Below are positions 27,644-37,839 of a DNA stretch of 64,000 nucleotides, one piece after another. The stretch's first letter is position 1, and every line of letters begins with the position of its first letter. A program made the position numbers and the translations under genes. The stretch is from contig NZ_CP083349.1 in the NCBI RefSeq assembly GCF_020035535.1, positions 1,302,001 through 1,366,000 on the forward strand, given 5' to 3'. The notes beneath the pieces were generated by a model. It worked only from the letters and a program-made list of their open reading frames with translations. It was not told the DNA's origin and made no database searches. Origin of the DNA: Ensifer adhaerens (GTDB lineage Bacteria > Pseudomonadota > Alphaproteobacteria > Rhizobiales > Rhizobiaceae).

Positions 27644-30607
27644 ATGGCAGACAAACAATTCGCACGAAGCGGGCCGGCTGAATTCGATGTATTGGCAGAC
27701 GATGATCCGTTGGCCGAACTCGCCCGGATCGTCGGTTACGATGCCCGGCCGGCCGTACAGCAATTGCAAGAGTTGCAACGACATCAGGAGGCGGTCCGTC
27801 AGGATCCCACCTTCGATCTCGAAGACGAACTCCTTCGCGCTTTCGATAGCTATGATGCGCCCCGCGCTGCGGAGCAGCCTGCTGTCGAGCCGGTTTCTGC
27901 GCCACAGCCGGCCGAAGAGGCTCGGATCGAGCCGGTAGCCGAGCTCGCGGAAGAGTATGAAGCCCCGATCTTCCGTCAGCCTGAACCGGTCGCAGCGCCG
28001 GCCGCCGTCGTCGAAGACGAGCCGGAACCGGTCGTCGAGGTCCACTCGTTCTCGCCCGCTCCTCAGCTTGTCGAGGCCGATAGCGCGGAATTTGCCGCCG
28101 ATGAGCCGGCATTCGATCTGGAGCGTGAGCTCGAACTGTCGCTCGGCGAAGCCGATCTGCTGCCGTTCGAAGACGAGCCGGCATCCGAGGCAAGAGAAGA
28201 GGTCGTCGACGACTGGCAGGCTCCGGCCGCAGAGCTGTCTACGGCTTGGGCCGAGCCTGCTCCTGTTGTCGAGCCGACCCCGGTATATGTCGAACCGGCC
28301 CCGGTGCTCTATGCCGAACCGGCACCGGTCTACGTCGAGCCCACGCCAGACTATGCCGGGCCGACCTTTGACGTTGCTCCCGAGGCGCACGCGGATGATG
28401 CGGTATATGCGAACGAGACAGTCGCGGTAGACGGCGCTGGACATGACGCCGCCGGCGACGATCTTCTTGCGGATGTGGAGCGGTTCCCGGTTCCGCCAGT
28501 GGCTGCCGTAGTTGCCGCTGCCGTGCAGTCGCATCCGGCGCTTCATGCGACGGAACAGCCCGCCGCTGCCCCGGTCAATACGGTTGCAGCGCCGCTGAAG
28601 AAGAGCCCCTATCCCTTTACACCAACCTTCAGCCGGGCGACGCCCGTCGCTTCGGCTACGGGCGCCAGCCAGCAGCGCGCCTTTGCCGGTCCGCTGGTGT
28701 CGCAGGCCGCTCCGGTCGCCGCACCTGCAATTGCAGCGGTCGTCACACCGGCCGCTACGCCGGTGGTGGAGGCTCTCCAGCCGGTTCGACCCGCCCAGGT
28801 CGTAGCGGAACCAGAAAATGAGCCGGGCTTCGACATCGAGAACTTCGAAATGGAGCTCTCCGACGCCGCGCTGAAGCTCGATCTTGCCGACCTCGGCCCG
28901 ACCGAACCGGTTGCCGTCGCGCCTGCCGTCGTGCCGCAAGCCGTCGCGCAGCCGGTCATTGAGGCGCCCGTCATGGAGGCGGCCGCTCCGCAGCGCGAAC
29001 CGGAACGTTCTGTCGAAACCTTCATGGCTGAGGCCCCGGTAGAGCAGCAGGACGCACAGCCAGAAAGCACGCTGCCCTTCGATCCCTCGATGATCGCAGA
29101 AGCAGAGAACGGCGTGGCGCCGATCGCCGACATGGACGTGCCGCAGCTGCCGGTCATCGAAACGGAAAAGCCGGTCGCCTATCCGGCAGACTACGATCTC
29201 GATATCGACGCTGAAATGGCGCAGCTGTTCGGCACGCCGGCTCCGGCTGCCAAGGATGTCCGGCCGGTTGCGGTTGAAAAGGTCGAGGCGGCTCGTCCGG
29301 TTCCGGCGGCAAGCGCAAATCCTTCATTTGGCACCGGCGGCCTAGACGATTTCGACGCTTTCGAAAAAGCGATGGAAGAGGATTTCCGCCGCTCCATGAC
29401 CGAGCGTCAGTCCCCGGCGCGTGATGCCGAGCGGGTTTCCGCCGCGCAGCGCGAGGAAGATGCGGGCGACTATCGCGACTACGGCTCGGGCCGGCGGTCG
29501 CAGCGTACGATGCTGCTTGCAGCAAGCGTTGCCGGCGTCATCATTCTCGGCGGCGCGGCTGTCTACGCCTGGATGGGCGGCAGCGATGCGGCAACCACTG
29601 CCGAAGGCCCCAAGATCATTCTCGCCGACAAGGGACCGGTAAAGGTCGTGCCGGAAGAAAAGGGCGGCAAGACCGTGCCGAACCAGGACAAGGCGGTTTA
29701 CGATCGCGTCGCTGGAGCACAGGCCGGTGCGCCGCAGCAGGATGCATTGGTTTCTTCGACTGAAGAACCGATGGACGTCGTTCAGAAGACGCTGACGCCG
29801 GAAACGCTGCCGCTCGAGGGCAGCGACGACTCAGATGGCCTGCAGGCAAACCTGCCGGCCGACGACGAGGATGGCGCTCGTCTGCTGCCGGACGGTGGCG
29901 CCCAGACTGCCGCTCAGGAAGAAGACAAGGCACCGGCCGTCGCACCGCGCAAGGTGCGCACGATGATCGTCAAGCCGGACGGTACGCTGGTCGCTCGTGA
30001 AGAGCCGGCTGCCGCACCGGCGACCGATGTCGCCGGCACGACGCAGCCGCTGCCGGAAGCGCCCTCGAAGGAAGTCGCGTCGGCTGATGTGACCGCGGCC
30101 GGTCAGGCATCGGCTAGTGTCGACCAGGTGGCGCTCGCTGCAACGGGCAATGCCAACATCGAACAGGTTCCGGTCCGCAACGTGACGACCACGGCAACCG
30201 GTGACAAGGCGCCGAAGCCACAGACGCGTCCGGCCGAGCAGCAGGCTAACGTGGCCGCGGCACCCGCAGATCGCGGCAATGCTCGTCCGGCTGACGAGCA
30301 GGCGGTGGCTGCGGCGGCAGAAGCGCAGCCAGCGCAGCAGGTCGCAACGGCATCAGTTCCGGCCGGCGGATACTTCATCCAGGTCGCGTCCCTGCCGTCC
30401 GAAGCTGAGGCGCAGAAATCCTACAACAGCCTTTCCAGCAAGTTCGGCAACGTCATCGGCGGTCGCGGGGTCGATATCCGCAAGGCGGAGATCGCCGGCA
30501 AGGGCACCTACTATCGCGTCCGCATCCCGGCCGGCTCCAAGGAAGAGGCAAACGCCCTGTGCTCCAAGTATAAGGGTGCAGGCGGAAGCTGCCTGGTCAC
30601 CAAGTAA
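27644..30607 (+). CDS. SPOR-domain membrane protein with long disordered N-terminus
   Basis: The 987-residue protein is a bitopic inner-membrane protein. Residues 1-620 are acidic, Pro/Ala-rich and probably disordered in the cytoplasm, with short degenerate repeats of the type VEPAPVYVEP at 28265-28350. One membrane helix lies at about residues 623-645, and a C-terminal periplasmic SPOR domain at residues 907-987 should bind denuded peptidoglycan at division sites. It lies between argS and nagZ, the usual rhizobial position. The role in cell division or envelope remodelling is inferred from the SPOR domain. Confidence 0.85.
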   Translation: MADKQFARSGPAEFDVLADDDPLAELARIVGYDARPAVQQLQELQRHQEAVRQDPTFDLEDELLRAFDSYDAPRAAEQPAVEPVSAPQPAEEARIEPVAELAEEYEAPIFRQPEPVAAPAAVVEDEPEPVVEVHSFSPAPQLVEADSAEFAADEPAFDLERELELSLGEADLLPFEDEPASEAREEVVDDWQAPAAELSTAWAEPAPVVEPTPVYVEPAPVLYAEPAPVYVEPTPDYAGPTFDVAPEAHADDAVYANETVAVDGAGHDAAGDDLLADVERFPVPPVAAVVAAAVQSHPALHATEQPAAAPVNTVAAPLKKSPYPFTPTFSRATPVASATGASQQRAFAGPLVSQAAPVAAPAIAAVVTPAATPVVEALQPVRPAQVVAEPENEPGFDIENFEMELSDAALKLDLADLGPTEPVAVAPAVVPQAVAQPVIEAPVMEAAAPQREPERSVETFMAEAPVEQQDAQPESTLPFDPSMIAEAENGVAPIADMDVPQLPVIETEKPVAYPADYDLDIDAEMAQLFGTPAPAAKDVRPVAVEKVEAARPVPAASANPSFGTGGLDDFDAFEKAMEEDFRRSMTERQSPARDAERVSAAQREEDAGDYRDYGSGRRSQRTMLLAASVAGVIILGGAAVYAWMGGSDAATTAEGPKIILADKGPVKVVPEEKGGKTVPNQDKAVYDRVAGAQAGAPQQDALVSSTEEPMDVVQKTLTPETLPLEGSDDSDGLQANLPADDEDGARLLPDGGAQTAAQEEDKAPAVAPRKVRTMIVKPDGTLVAREEPAAAPATDVAGTTQPLPEAPSKEVASADVTAAGQASASVDQVALAATGNANIEQVPVRNVTTTATGDKAPKPQTRPAEQQANVAAAPADRGNARPADEQAVAAAAEAQPAQQVATASVPAGGYFIQVASLPSEAEAQKSYNSLSSKFGNVIGGRGVDIRKAEIAGKGTYYRVRIPAGSKEEANALCSKYKGAGGSCLVTK

Positions 30608-30632
30608 GCCGGGCAAACGGATAGAGTTGAGG

Positions 30633-30668
30633 AGGGCGCGGCTCGTGAGTCGCGCCCTTCGTATTTTC
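30633..30668 (+). terminator. Rho-independent terminator of the SPOR gene
   Basis: AGGGCGCGGCTC (30633-30644) pairs with GAGTCGCGCCCT (30647-30658) with one G-U pair and a 2-base loop; TTCGTATTTTC follows. Confidence 0.75.
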
Positions 30669-30760
30669 AGGGCTTTGACCGCCGCATGGCCCTGTGTATG
30701 AGCGACGGGCCCTCGTCTTTGTGGCTTCGCGTCGGGCGGTACCCGCTCTATGCTCTTGCA

Positions 30761-31777
30761 ATGAGCGAATCAAAAGCATTTATCTCGGGCTGCAAGGGCC
30801 TTTCTCTCAACGAAGACGAACGCCAGTTCTTTGCCGGCGAGCGGCCATGGGGCTTCATCCTGTTCGGGCGCAATATCGGCGAAGAGCAGCAGATCTGCGA
30901 TCTGGTGGCGGCGCTTCGCGACAGTATTGGCAATCCGAATGCGCCTGTGCTGATCGACCAGGAAGGTGGGCGCGTGCAGCGCATTCGACCACCGCTCGTC
31001 CAGCAATACCCGAATGGTGCGGCGATTGGCGAAATCTACCGCCGCGACCGGGAGCTCGGCCTGCGCGCAGCCTGGCTCATGGGACGCCTGCATTCGTTCG
31101 ACCTGATGCGCTTCGGCATCACCGTTGATTGCCTGCCGGTGCTGGACGTGCCGATTCCCGGCAGCCACGATGTCATCGGCAACCGTGCCTACGGCCATGA
31201 TCCAGAGAGCGTCACGGCGATCGGCCGGGCGATGGGCGAGGGACTGAAGGCTGGCGGCATGCTGCCGGTCATGAAGCACATGCCCGGCCACGGCCGCACC
31301 TTTGTCGACTCGCATCACAATCTGCCCGTGGTCAGCGCCACTTTCGATGAACTCGCCGCCAGTGATTTCCTGCCTTTCGTCGCGATGAAGGACGAGGTGA
31401 TGGCGATGTCGGCGCACATGGTCTTCACGACCATCGATCCGGATAATCCTGCGACCACCTCCGCGAAGGTCGTCCGCGAGGTCATCCGCGGTCACATCGG
31501 TTTCGATGGCCTCTTGATGTCGGATGACGTCTCGATGAACGCGCTTGCGGGCGATATGTCGACGCGCGCGCGCAACATCATTGCCGCAGGGCTTGATCTC
31601 GTCTTGCATTGTCATGGCATAATGGAAGAAATGAAGGCCGTCGCCGACGTCGTGCCGGTTCTCGCTGGCGAAAGCCTGCGGCGCGCAAAGGTGGCGGAGG
31701 CGGCTTTCCGGGCGCCTGACGATGGGAACGAAAGCGATTTGCGGACCGAGTTCAACGGCCTGTTCGCGACGGTGTAG
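30761..31777 (+). CDS. nagZ: Beta-N-acetylhexosaminidase NagZ
   Basis: The 338-residue family GH3 enzyme removes GlcNAc from muropeptides in peptidoglycan recycling, in the cytoplasm. The general acid/base loop KHMPGHGRTFVDSHH starts at K172, and the nucleophile aspartate is in LLMSDDVSMNA (D255). The start is ATG 30761; a longer reading from 30686 would add 25 residues and run into the preceding terminator. scpA follows after 36 bases. Confidence 0.94.
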   Translation: MSESKAFISGCKGLSLNEDERQFFAGERPWGFILFGRNIGEEQQICDLVAALRDSIGNPNAPVLIDQEGGRVQRIRPPLVQQYPNGAAIGEIYRRDRELGLRAAWLMGRLHSFDLMRFGITVDCLPVLDVPIPGSHDVIGNRAYGHDPESVTAIGRAMGEGLKAGGMLPVMKHMPGHGRTFVDSHHNLPVVSATFDELAASDFLPFVAMKDEVMAMSAHMVFTTIDPDNPATTSAKVVREVIRGHIGFDGLLMSDDVSMNALAGDMSTRARNIIAAGLDLVLHCHGIMEEMKAVADVVPVLAGESLRRAKVAEAAFRAPDDGNESDLRTEFNGLFATV

Positions 31778-31813
31778 GACAGACGTAGCCAGCAGGAAAG
31801 GATCGGACTGTCA

Positions 31814-32680
31814 GTGAGCAATGCGGGCGAAAGACATGGCAAGCCTGCGTCGAAGGCGCCGATGGAGCCCCTGTGGCAGGAAGAGACCGAAGAGCGCGGC
31901 TTGCATGAAGAAGCGCTGGTGGTCGATCTTGCCGGGTTCGAAGGCCCACTCGATCTCCTGCTGCATCTCGCCCGTAGCCAACGCGTCGATCTTTCGCGCA
32001 TCTCCGTGCTTGCGCTGGCCGAACAGTACATCGCTTTCGTCGAGCGGGCGCGCAGCATCCGTATCGAGCTTGCCGCCGACTACCTCGTCATGGCGGCATG
32101 GCTTGCTTACCTGAAGTCGCGACTGCTGATCCCGCAACAGGCCAAGGACGATGGTCCGACGGGTGAGGAAATGGCCTCGGCTCTGGCCTTCCGGCTGAAA
32201 CGCCTGGAGGCGATGCGTGAGGCGGCAACGCGGCTGATCAACAGGAACCGGCTCGGCCGGGATGTGTTCGTTCGTGGTGCGCCGGAGCATATCGTCACGG
32301 AGAAGAAATCCGGTTTCGACGCTTCACTCTACGATCTGTTGAGTGCCTATGCGAGCCTGCGCCAGCGTCAGGCAATCACCCAGGTGACGATCGAGAAGCG
32401 CCACGTATGGTCTCTGGCCGATGCGCGCCTGATCCTGGCACGGATGATCGGCGGTCTCGACGATTGGACCGCGCTCGATCATTTTCTGATCCGCTACATG
32501 ACGACGCCGAAGGAACGGGCAACCGCAATCGCCAGTTCTTTTGCCGCCTCGCTCGAAATGGTCCGCGAGGGCCGGTTGGAGATCCGTCAGGAAGAGGCGT
32601 TTGCGCCGATCTATCTCCGGCGCGGACCGAATCCGATCGATGCGGAGACGCTTGCCGAAATGGAGGCAGCCCGTGGCTGA
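31814..32680 (+). CDS. scpA: Segregation and condensation protein ScpA
   Basis: The 288-residue kleisin bridges the SMC heads in the chromosome-condensing SMC-ScpAB complex. The N-terminal motif FEGPLDLLLHLARSQRVDLSRI (in part, around residues 43-62) is diagnostic, and a winged-helix C-terminus follows. The start is probably GTG 31814; ATG 31862 is an alternative giving 272 residues. Its stop overlaps the scpB start by 8 bases. Confidence 0.92.
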   Translation: MSNAGERHGKPASKAPMEPLWQEETEERGLHEEALVVDLAGFEGPLDLLLHLARSQRVDLSRISVLALAEQYIAFVERARSIRIELAADYLVMAAWLAYLKSRLLIPQQAKDDGPTGEEMASALAFRLKRLEAMREAATRLINRNRLGRDVFVRGAPEHIVTEKKSGFDASLYDLLSAYASLRQRQAITQVTIEKRHVWSLADARLILARMIGGLDDWTALDHFLIRYMTTPKERATAIASSFAASLEMVREGRLEIRQEEAFAPIYLRRGPNPIDAETLAEMEAARG

Positions 32681-33404
32681 AGCCCAAAAATACTTGCCGG
32701 AAGCATCCGACGAGGACGATGAGATCGACGCGACGTCATCACTTGACCCTCGGTTGGAGCAGGAGGCCGAGCGGATTGCCGAAGCCCTGGTCTTTGCGTC
32801 GGCGCAGCCTGTGTCGGAAGCCTATATCGAAAGCCGCTTGCCGCGTGGCGCCGATGTCGCCCGGATCATGATGCGCCTGAAGGCGCTCTACGCGACGCGG
32901 GGCGTCAATCTTGTTCAGGTCGCCGACCATTGGGCTTTCCGCACGGCGGCCGATCTCTCTTTCGTCGTGCAGACCGATGAGCAGGAAGTCCGCAAGCTCT
33001 CGCGCGCCGCGCTCGAAGTGCTTGCCATCATTGCGTACCATCAGCCGGTGACCAGAGCGGAGATCGAGGATATTCGCGGCGTGCAGACGTCGAAGGGTAC
33101 GCTTGACGTGCTGATGGAGGCCGGCTGGGTTCGGTTCCGCGGGCGTCGACGCACGCCGGGCCGTCCCGTTACCTTCGGCACCACCCGCGATTTTCTCGAC
33201 CACTTCGGTCTTGAGGAACTGCGCGACCTGCCGGGTATCGAGGAGCTGAAGGGGGCAGGGCTGCTTTCCGGCCGCGTGCCGTCGAACCTCAATATTCCCG
33301 TTCCCGTGGGCGAAGATGAGCTTGCCGAGAACGAAGACCCAATCACCCAGCTCGACCTTGAAGAACTGGGGCTCTTGACACCGAAGGGCGAAGAAGCCGA
33401 TTAA
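32673..33404 (+). CDS. scpB: Segregation and condensation protein ScpB
   Basis: The 243-residue protein is the winged-helix partner that dimerises and binds ScpA in the SMC complex. Conserved features include LEALVFAS-like (EALVFASAQPVSE) near residue 33, and the signature LAIIAYHQPVTRAEIEDIRG around residues 113-132. GTG 32673 is chosen because GGAGG sits 7 bases upstream inside scpA and the product length fits. Confidence 0.93.
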   Translation: MAEAQKYLPEASDEDDEIDATSSLDPRLEQEAERIAEALVFASAQPVSEAYIESRLPRGADVARIMMRLKALYATRGVNLVQVADHWAFRTAADLSFVVQTDEQEVRKLSRAALEVLAIIAYHQPVTRAEIEDIRGVQTSKGTLDVLMEAGWVRFRGRRRTPGRPVTFGTTRDFLDHFGLEELRDLPGIEELKGAGLLSGRVPSNLNIPVPVGEDELAENEDPITQLDLEELGLLTPKGEEAD

Positions 33405-33479
33405 AACCTGAATGGGGATATCGGCTTTCCCCGGCGCCGGCAGTTTCAGCGGGTGCGACTGGTGTCAAGGAATGCAAGC

Positions 33480-34592
33480 ATGGTTTCAGATCCGCAGGAC
33501 GCTCCCGTCATGACAACGCGACGGACAGCGGGTGTATCCTTCGCGGCGAGCCTGAGCTTCGAAGATATTCATCATAGCTACCACGCCAAGGAAACGATCA
33601 AGGGCGTCAGCCTGGCGGCGAAAGCCGGCGAGGTTCTTTGCCTGCTCGGTCCGTCCGGGTCCGGAAAGACCACCCTGCTGCGTATCGCCGCAGGCATCGA
33701 GAAGCAGAGCACGGGACGCCTACTGCTCAACGGTCAGGAAATCTCCGGCCCGTCCGTCTTCCTGCCGCCGGAAAAACGCGGTGTCGGCCTGATGTTTCAG
33801 GATTTCGCGCTGTTCCCGCATATGTCCATTCGCGACAACGTCCGCTTCGGTCTGACGGCGCTGCCAAAGAAGGAAGCGTTGAACCAGGCGGACGCGGCGC
33901 TCGAGCGGGTGGGCCTCTCCCATTACGCTGATCTGTACCCGCATGTGCTCTCCGGCGGCGAGCAGCAGCGTGTGGCACTTGCGCGCGCCCTTGCACCGCG
34001 ACCCGCCGTACTTTTGATGGATGAACCGTTTTCCGGCCTCGACTCGCGCCTGAAGGATTCGATCCGCGCCGATACGCTCGCCATCCTCCGGGAGACCCGG
34101 GCAACGGCGATCGTCGTTACCCACGATGCGGAAGAAGCGATGCGCATGGCCGACCGAATTGCGCTTCTGCAGGATGGGCGGCTTGTCCAGGTGGGGACGG
34201 CAGACGAACTCTACCGTCACCCGAAAAACCTCTTCGCGGCCGGTTTCTTCTCGGAAATCAATGTGTTCAATGCGCAGGTTCGCGGCGGTCGCGTCGATAC
34301 GCCGGTCGGCACCGTGTCGGCCGGGCGTCACGGCGAAGGGGAAAGAGTCTCGGTCGCCGTCCGGCTTTCCGGCGTGCGCGTCGGCGAGGCTGGTGGCGAT
34401 ATTCCCGCACGCATCCTCTCCCGCCGGTTCATTGGTGTCGTCGAACTGCTGGAATTGGCCGTCCCGCGTTGCGAAGATGTCGTGCGGGCTCGTATCCGCG
34501 CGGACCAATTGCCGCAAGGATTGCGCGATGTAATGCTTTCAGTTAACGAGCGGGATATATTACTGTTTGAAAAAGATGGTTCTGCATCTTAG
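33480..34592 (+). CDS. FbpC/PotA-type ABC transporter ATPase, orphan
   Basis: The 370-residue ATPase has Walker A GPSGSGKT at residues 57-64, the signature LSGGEQQR near residue 157, Walker B LLMDEPF around 177 and a C-terminal TOBE-like domain, as in ferric iron, spermidine or sulfate importers. No permease or binding-protein gene is adjacent: scpB and tatA flank it. It may work with components encoded elsewhere. ATG 33480 is chosen with AAGGA upstream; GTG 33453 and ATG 33510 are alternatives. The substrate is unknown. Confidence 0.85.
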   Translation: MVSDPQDAPVMTTRRTAGVSFAASLSFEDIHHSYHAKETIKGVSLAAKAGEVLCLLGPSGSGKTTLLRIAAGIEKQSTGRLLLNGQEISGPSVFLPPEKRGVGLMFQDFALFPHMSIRDNVRFGLTALPKKEALNQADAALERVGLSHYADLYPHVLSGGEQQRVALARALAPRPAVLLMDEPFSGLDSRLKDSIRADTLAILRETRATAIVVTHDAEEAMRMADRIALLQDGRLVQVGTADELYRHPKNLFAAGFFSEINVFNAQVRGGRVDTPVGTVSAGRHGEGERVSVAVRLSGVRVGEAGGDIPARILSRRFIGVVELLELAVPRCEDVVRARIRADQLPQGLRDVMLSVNERDILLFEKDGSAS

Positions 34593-34683
34593 GTTCTGTC
34601 GCAACGAAGGGCGTGATTAGCGCACGCCTGAAAATTGACATGTGATAGAGCCTATATCGGGGAAGGCTCAGAGGAGTAAGAGC

Positions 34684-34890
34684 ATGGGTTCCTTTAGCAT
34701 TTGGCACTGGCTGATCGTGTTGGTCGTGGTGCTGCTCTTGTTCGGTCGTGGCAAGATTCCCGAACTGATGGGCGATGTTGCGAAGGGCATCAAGAACTTC
34801 AAGAAGGGCATGAGCGACGAGGAAGCAGGCGCGACCGACAAGACGCTCGACAGCAAGACCGTTGACCACAAGTCTGACGAAGTTCGCTAA
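34684..34890 (+). CDS. tatA: Twin-arginine translocase subunit TatA
   Basis: The 68-residue protein has one N-terminal membrane helix beginning [19 protein letters not shown], the [23 protein letters not shown] hinge and amphipathic helix (in pieces, residues 20-42) and an acidic tail. TatA oligomers form the transport path for folded proteins. AGGAG lies upstream of ATG 34684. tatB and tatC follow. Confidence 0.95.
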   Translation: MGSFSIWHWLIVLVVVLLLFGRGKIPELMGDVAKGIKNFKKGMSDEEAGATDKTLDSKTVDHKSDEVR

Positions 34891-34964
34891 CGGTCTGGCG
34901 TCGATGGAACCGGTCCGGTATCGGTATCGGACCAGTTCCTTCATGGGTTTGCAGGACATTTCGA

Positions 34965-35642
34965 ATGCTTGATATCGGCTGGACCGAGCTTGTCGTCATC
35001 GCCATCGTTTTGATTGTCGTTGTCGGGCCGAAAGATCTTCCGCCTATGCTGCGGGCTTTTGGCCGCATGACGGCGAAGATGCGAGGCATGGCCTCGGAGT
35101 TCCGCCAGCAGTTCGACGAAGCGCTGCGCGAAGCGGACCTCGATGAGGTTCGCAAGACCATCAGCGATGCGCAAAGTCTCAACCCGGCCAATGCGCTCAG
35201 GGATGCGATCAATCCGCTTCGCCAGATGGGCAACGATATCAAATCGGACCTGCAGAAGGCTGCAACGCCCGACAAGCCCGCCACAACGGATACCACCGAG
35301 CCCGCGGCTGCGGAGCCGATCGCGGTCGCTCCGGTGGCTGCTGCGGAAACGAAACCCGCAGACCCGGTTGCCGCTGCGGCCGTAGGCTCGGCCACGCGCC
35401 AACTGGAACGCGCCGAGGTTGCCGTCCCGGCCGAAAAGCCCAAGCGGGCGCCGAGGGCAAAGACCGATCCGGCGCCGGTCGCAAAGAAGACCGCAGCGCC
35501 CAAAGCGGTGGCCCCCAAAGCTTCGGCAAAAGCACCCGCAAAGGCGGTGGCCGAGAAGAAGGCGTCGAAGCCCGCTTCAGCGGAGCCCGCTGCCAAGACG
35601 TCCAAGCCGCGCGCCAGCACGCGCAAGAAAGGTGAAGCATGA
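34965..35642 (+). CDS. tatB: Twin-arginine translocase subunit TatB
   Basis: The 225-residue protein begins MLDIGWTELVVIAIVLIVVVGPKDLP, the single membrane helix and Gly-Pro hinge of TatB (residues 1-26), followed by an amphipathic helix and a long Ala/Pro/Lys-rich tail (about residues 100-225). TatB with TatC recognises twin-arginine signal peptides. The stop overlaps tatC (ATGA). Confidence 0.94.
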   Translation: MLDIGWTELVVIAIVLIVVVGPKDLPPMLRAFGRMTAKMRGMASEFRQQFDEALREADLDEVRKTISDAQSLNPANALRDAINPLRQMGNDIKSDLQKAATPDKPATTDTTEPAAAEPIAVAPVAAAETKPADPVAAAAVGSATRQLERAEVAVPAEKPKRAPRAKTDPAPVAKKTAAPKAVAPKASAKAPAKAVAEKKASKPASAEPAAKTSKPRASTRKKGEA

Positions 35643-36481
35643 GCGGCGATATCGAGGACCGGCCGCAGCCGCTGATCGAGCATCTGATCGAACTGCGCAA
35701 GCGCCTGATGTGGGCCATTGGCGCGTTCTTCATTGCGTTCCTCGTCTGCTTCTACTTTGCCAAGGGCCTTTTCAATCTCCTTGTTCTGCCGTTCAAATGG
35801 GCAGTGGGCTGGGCTGGGCTCAACCATCGCAATGTCGAGCTGATCTATACGGCTCCGCAGGAATTCTTCTTCACGCAGATCAAGGTTGCGATGTTCGGCG
35901 CGCTGGTCATCGCGTTTCCGGTGATTGCTGCGCAGATCTACAAATTCGTGGCTCCGGGTCTCTATAAGAACGAGCGAGCCGCTTTCCTGCCGTTCCTCAT
36001 TGCATCGCCGCTTCTCTTTCTGCTCGGCGGCGCCCTGGTCTACTTCTTCTTCACGCCGATGGTGATGTGGTTCTTCCTGGCGATGGAACAGGGCGGCGGT
36101 GAGGGCCAGGTGGCCATCCAGTTGCTGCCGAAGGTTTCGGAATATCTGAGCCTGATCATGTCGCTGGTCTTTGCCTTCGGTCTGGTTTTCCAGCTGCCGG
36201 TAATCACCACGCTTCTGGCCCGTGTCGGTTTCGTGACTTCGCAGGGCCTTGCGGAAAAGCGCAAGTACGCGATCGTGATCGCTTTCATCGTGGCTGCCGT
36301 GCTGACGCCGCCCGATCCGGTTTCCCAGATCGGCCTTGCACTGCCCGCCATCCTTCTCTACGAAATTTCGATCTATACGGCGCGACTCGTCGAAAGACAG
36401 CGGGCAGCGGACGCGCTCAAGAGCGAGACTGCCGAGTCGCAGGAAGGATCTTCCGGAGAGGTCGGCCCCGCCAAGGGCTGA
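35639..36481 (+). CDS. tatC: Twin-arginine translocase subunit TatC
   Basis: The 280-residue protein has six membrane helices and the TatC signature region: PLIEHLIELRKRL at residues 10-22 and the first periplasmic loop with YTAPQEFFFTQIKVA around residues 76-90. It is the core receptor of the Tat translocase. Translation is coupled to tatB by a 4-base overlap; serS follows after 46 bases. Confidence 0.96.
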   Translation: MSGDIEDRPQPLIEHLIELRKRLMWAIGAFFIAFLVCFYFAKGLFNLLVLPFKWAVGWAGLNHRNVELIYTAPQEFFFTQIKVAMFGALVIAFPVIAAQIYKFVAPGLYKNERAAFLPFLIASPLLFLLGGALVYFFFTPMVMWFFLAMEQGGGEGQVAIQLLPKVSEYLSLIMSLVFAFGLVFQLPVITTLLARVGFVTSQGLAEKRKYAIVIAFIVAAVLTPPDPVSQIGLALPAILLYEISIYTARLVERQRAADALKSETAESQEGSSGEVGPAKG

Positions 36482-36527
36482 GCATTCGAAATTTCGCGCC
36501 GTGAGTTGACCAACGCGTGGAACGACA

Positions 36528-37811
36528 ATGCTTGATATCAAATGGATCCGTGAAAATGCCGAGATGCTGGACGCCGCCCTGGCGAAGCGGGGCGCGGAGG
36601 CGTTGTCGGCGTCGCTGATCGCCCTCGACGAGCGCCGCCGCACGATCCTGCAGTCGCTGCAGGACATGCAGTCGCGCCGCAATGCCGCCTCGAAGGATAT
36701 CGGCGCGGCCATGGCACAGAAGAACGCCGAGCTTGCCGAAAAGCTGAAGGCCGAGGTCGCCGAACTCAAGAACGCCATGCCGGCACTTGAGGAAGACAGC
36801 CGCAAGGTGGAAGCCGAGCTCAACGATGCACTCTCCCGCATTCCGAACATCCCGCTCGAGGATGTTCCGGTCGGCGAGGATGAGACCGGCAACGTCGTCA
36901 AGCGCGTGGTAGGCAACAAGCCCACGTGGAACCACCAGCCGCGCGAGCATTTCGAAATCGGCGAGGCGCTCGGCCTCATGGATTTCGAGGGTGCTGCCCG
37001 CATTTCCGGTTCGCGCTTCACGATCCTCAAGGGGCAATTGGCGCGGCTCGAGCGCGCGCTCGGCCAGTTCATGCTTGACCTGCACACGCAGGAACACGGC
37101 TACACCGAAGTGCAGCCGCCGCTGCTGGTGCGCGATGATGCGATGTACGGTACCGGACAGCTGCCGAAATTTGCCGAAGATCTGTTCCGCACGACGGACG
37201 GCCGCTGGCTGATCCCGACGGCGGAAGTGCCGCTCACCAACATCGTTCGCGAACAGATCCTCGAAGGCGAAAAGCTGCCGTTGCGCTTCACCGCATTGAC
37301 GCCATCCTTCCGCTCGGAGGCCGGTTCGGCCGGTCGCGACACCCGCGGCATGCTGCGCCAGCACCAGTTCAACAAGGTCGAACTGGTTTCGATCACCGAT
37401 GCCGAAACCTCGGTCGACGAACACGAGCGCATGACGGCTTGTGCCGAAGAGGTGCTCAAGCGCCTTGGCCTGCACTACCGGGTGATGACGCTCTGCACCG
37501 GCGACATGGGCTTCGGTGCGCGCAAGACCTACGATCTCGAAGTCTGGCTGCCGGGGCAGGATACCTATCGCGAGATCTCGTCCTGCTCCGTGTGCGGTGA
37601 TTTCCAGGCGCGCCGGATGAATGCGCGCTACCGCACCAAGGAAGACAAAGGCACGCGCTTCGTTCATTCGCTGAACGGTTCCGGCGTCGCCGTCGGCCGT
37701 GCGCTGATCGCCGTCATTGAAAACTATCTGAACGACGACGGATCGGTGTCGGTGCCGGATGTGCTGGTTCCCTACATGGGCGGCCAGACGCGCATCGAAA
37801 AGGCCATCTGA
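36528..37811 (+). CDS. serS: Seryl-tRNA synthetase
   Basis: The 427-residue class II synthetase charges tRNA-Ser. It begins [15 protein letters not shown] and has the N-terminal long coiled-coil arm (about residues 30-100) that grips the tRNA variable arm, then the catalytic core with motif 2 [21 protein letters not shown] (in part, around residues 265-285) and C-terminal motif 3 with NGSGVAVGR. Confidence 0.97.
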   Translation: MLDIKWIRENAEMLDAALAKRGAEALSASLIALDERRRTILQSLQDMQSRRNAASKDIGAAMAQKNAELAEKLKAEVAELKNAMPALEEDSRKVEAELNDALSRIPNIPLEDVPVGEDETGNVVKRVVGNKPTWNHQPREHFEIGEALGLMDFEGAARISGSRFTILKGQLARLERALGQFMLDLHTQEHGYTEVQPPLLVRDDAMYGTGQLPKFAEDLFRTTDGRWLIPTAEVPLTNIVREQILEGEKLPLRFTALTPSFRSEAGSAGRDTRGMLRQHQFNKVELVSITDAETSVDEHERMTACAEEVLKRLGLHYRVMTLCTGDMGFGARKTYDLEVWLPGQDTYREISSCSVCGDFQARRMNARYRTKEDKGTRFVHSLNGSGVAVGRALIAVIENYLNDDGSVSVPDVLVPYMGGQTRIEKAI

Positions 37812-37839
37812 ACGAACGTCAAAGGGAAGGACAGCATCC

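Noticed and set aside
28265..28350. Repeated VEPAPVY-type motifs as a possible tandem repeat array
   Set aside because: The units are degenerate at DNA and protein level and belong to a low-complexity linker of the SPOR protein.
34630..34670. TTGACA upstream of tatA with TATATC downstream
   Set aside because: The spacing is only 12 bases, too short for a sigma-70 promoter.
34799..37087. A 762-codon minus-strand frame across tatB, tatC and serS
   Set aside because: It spans three clear genes and is low-complexity; a by-product of codon bias.
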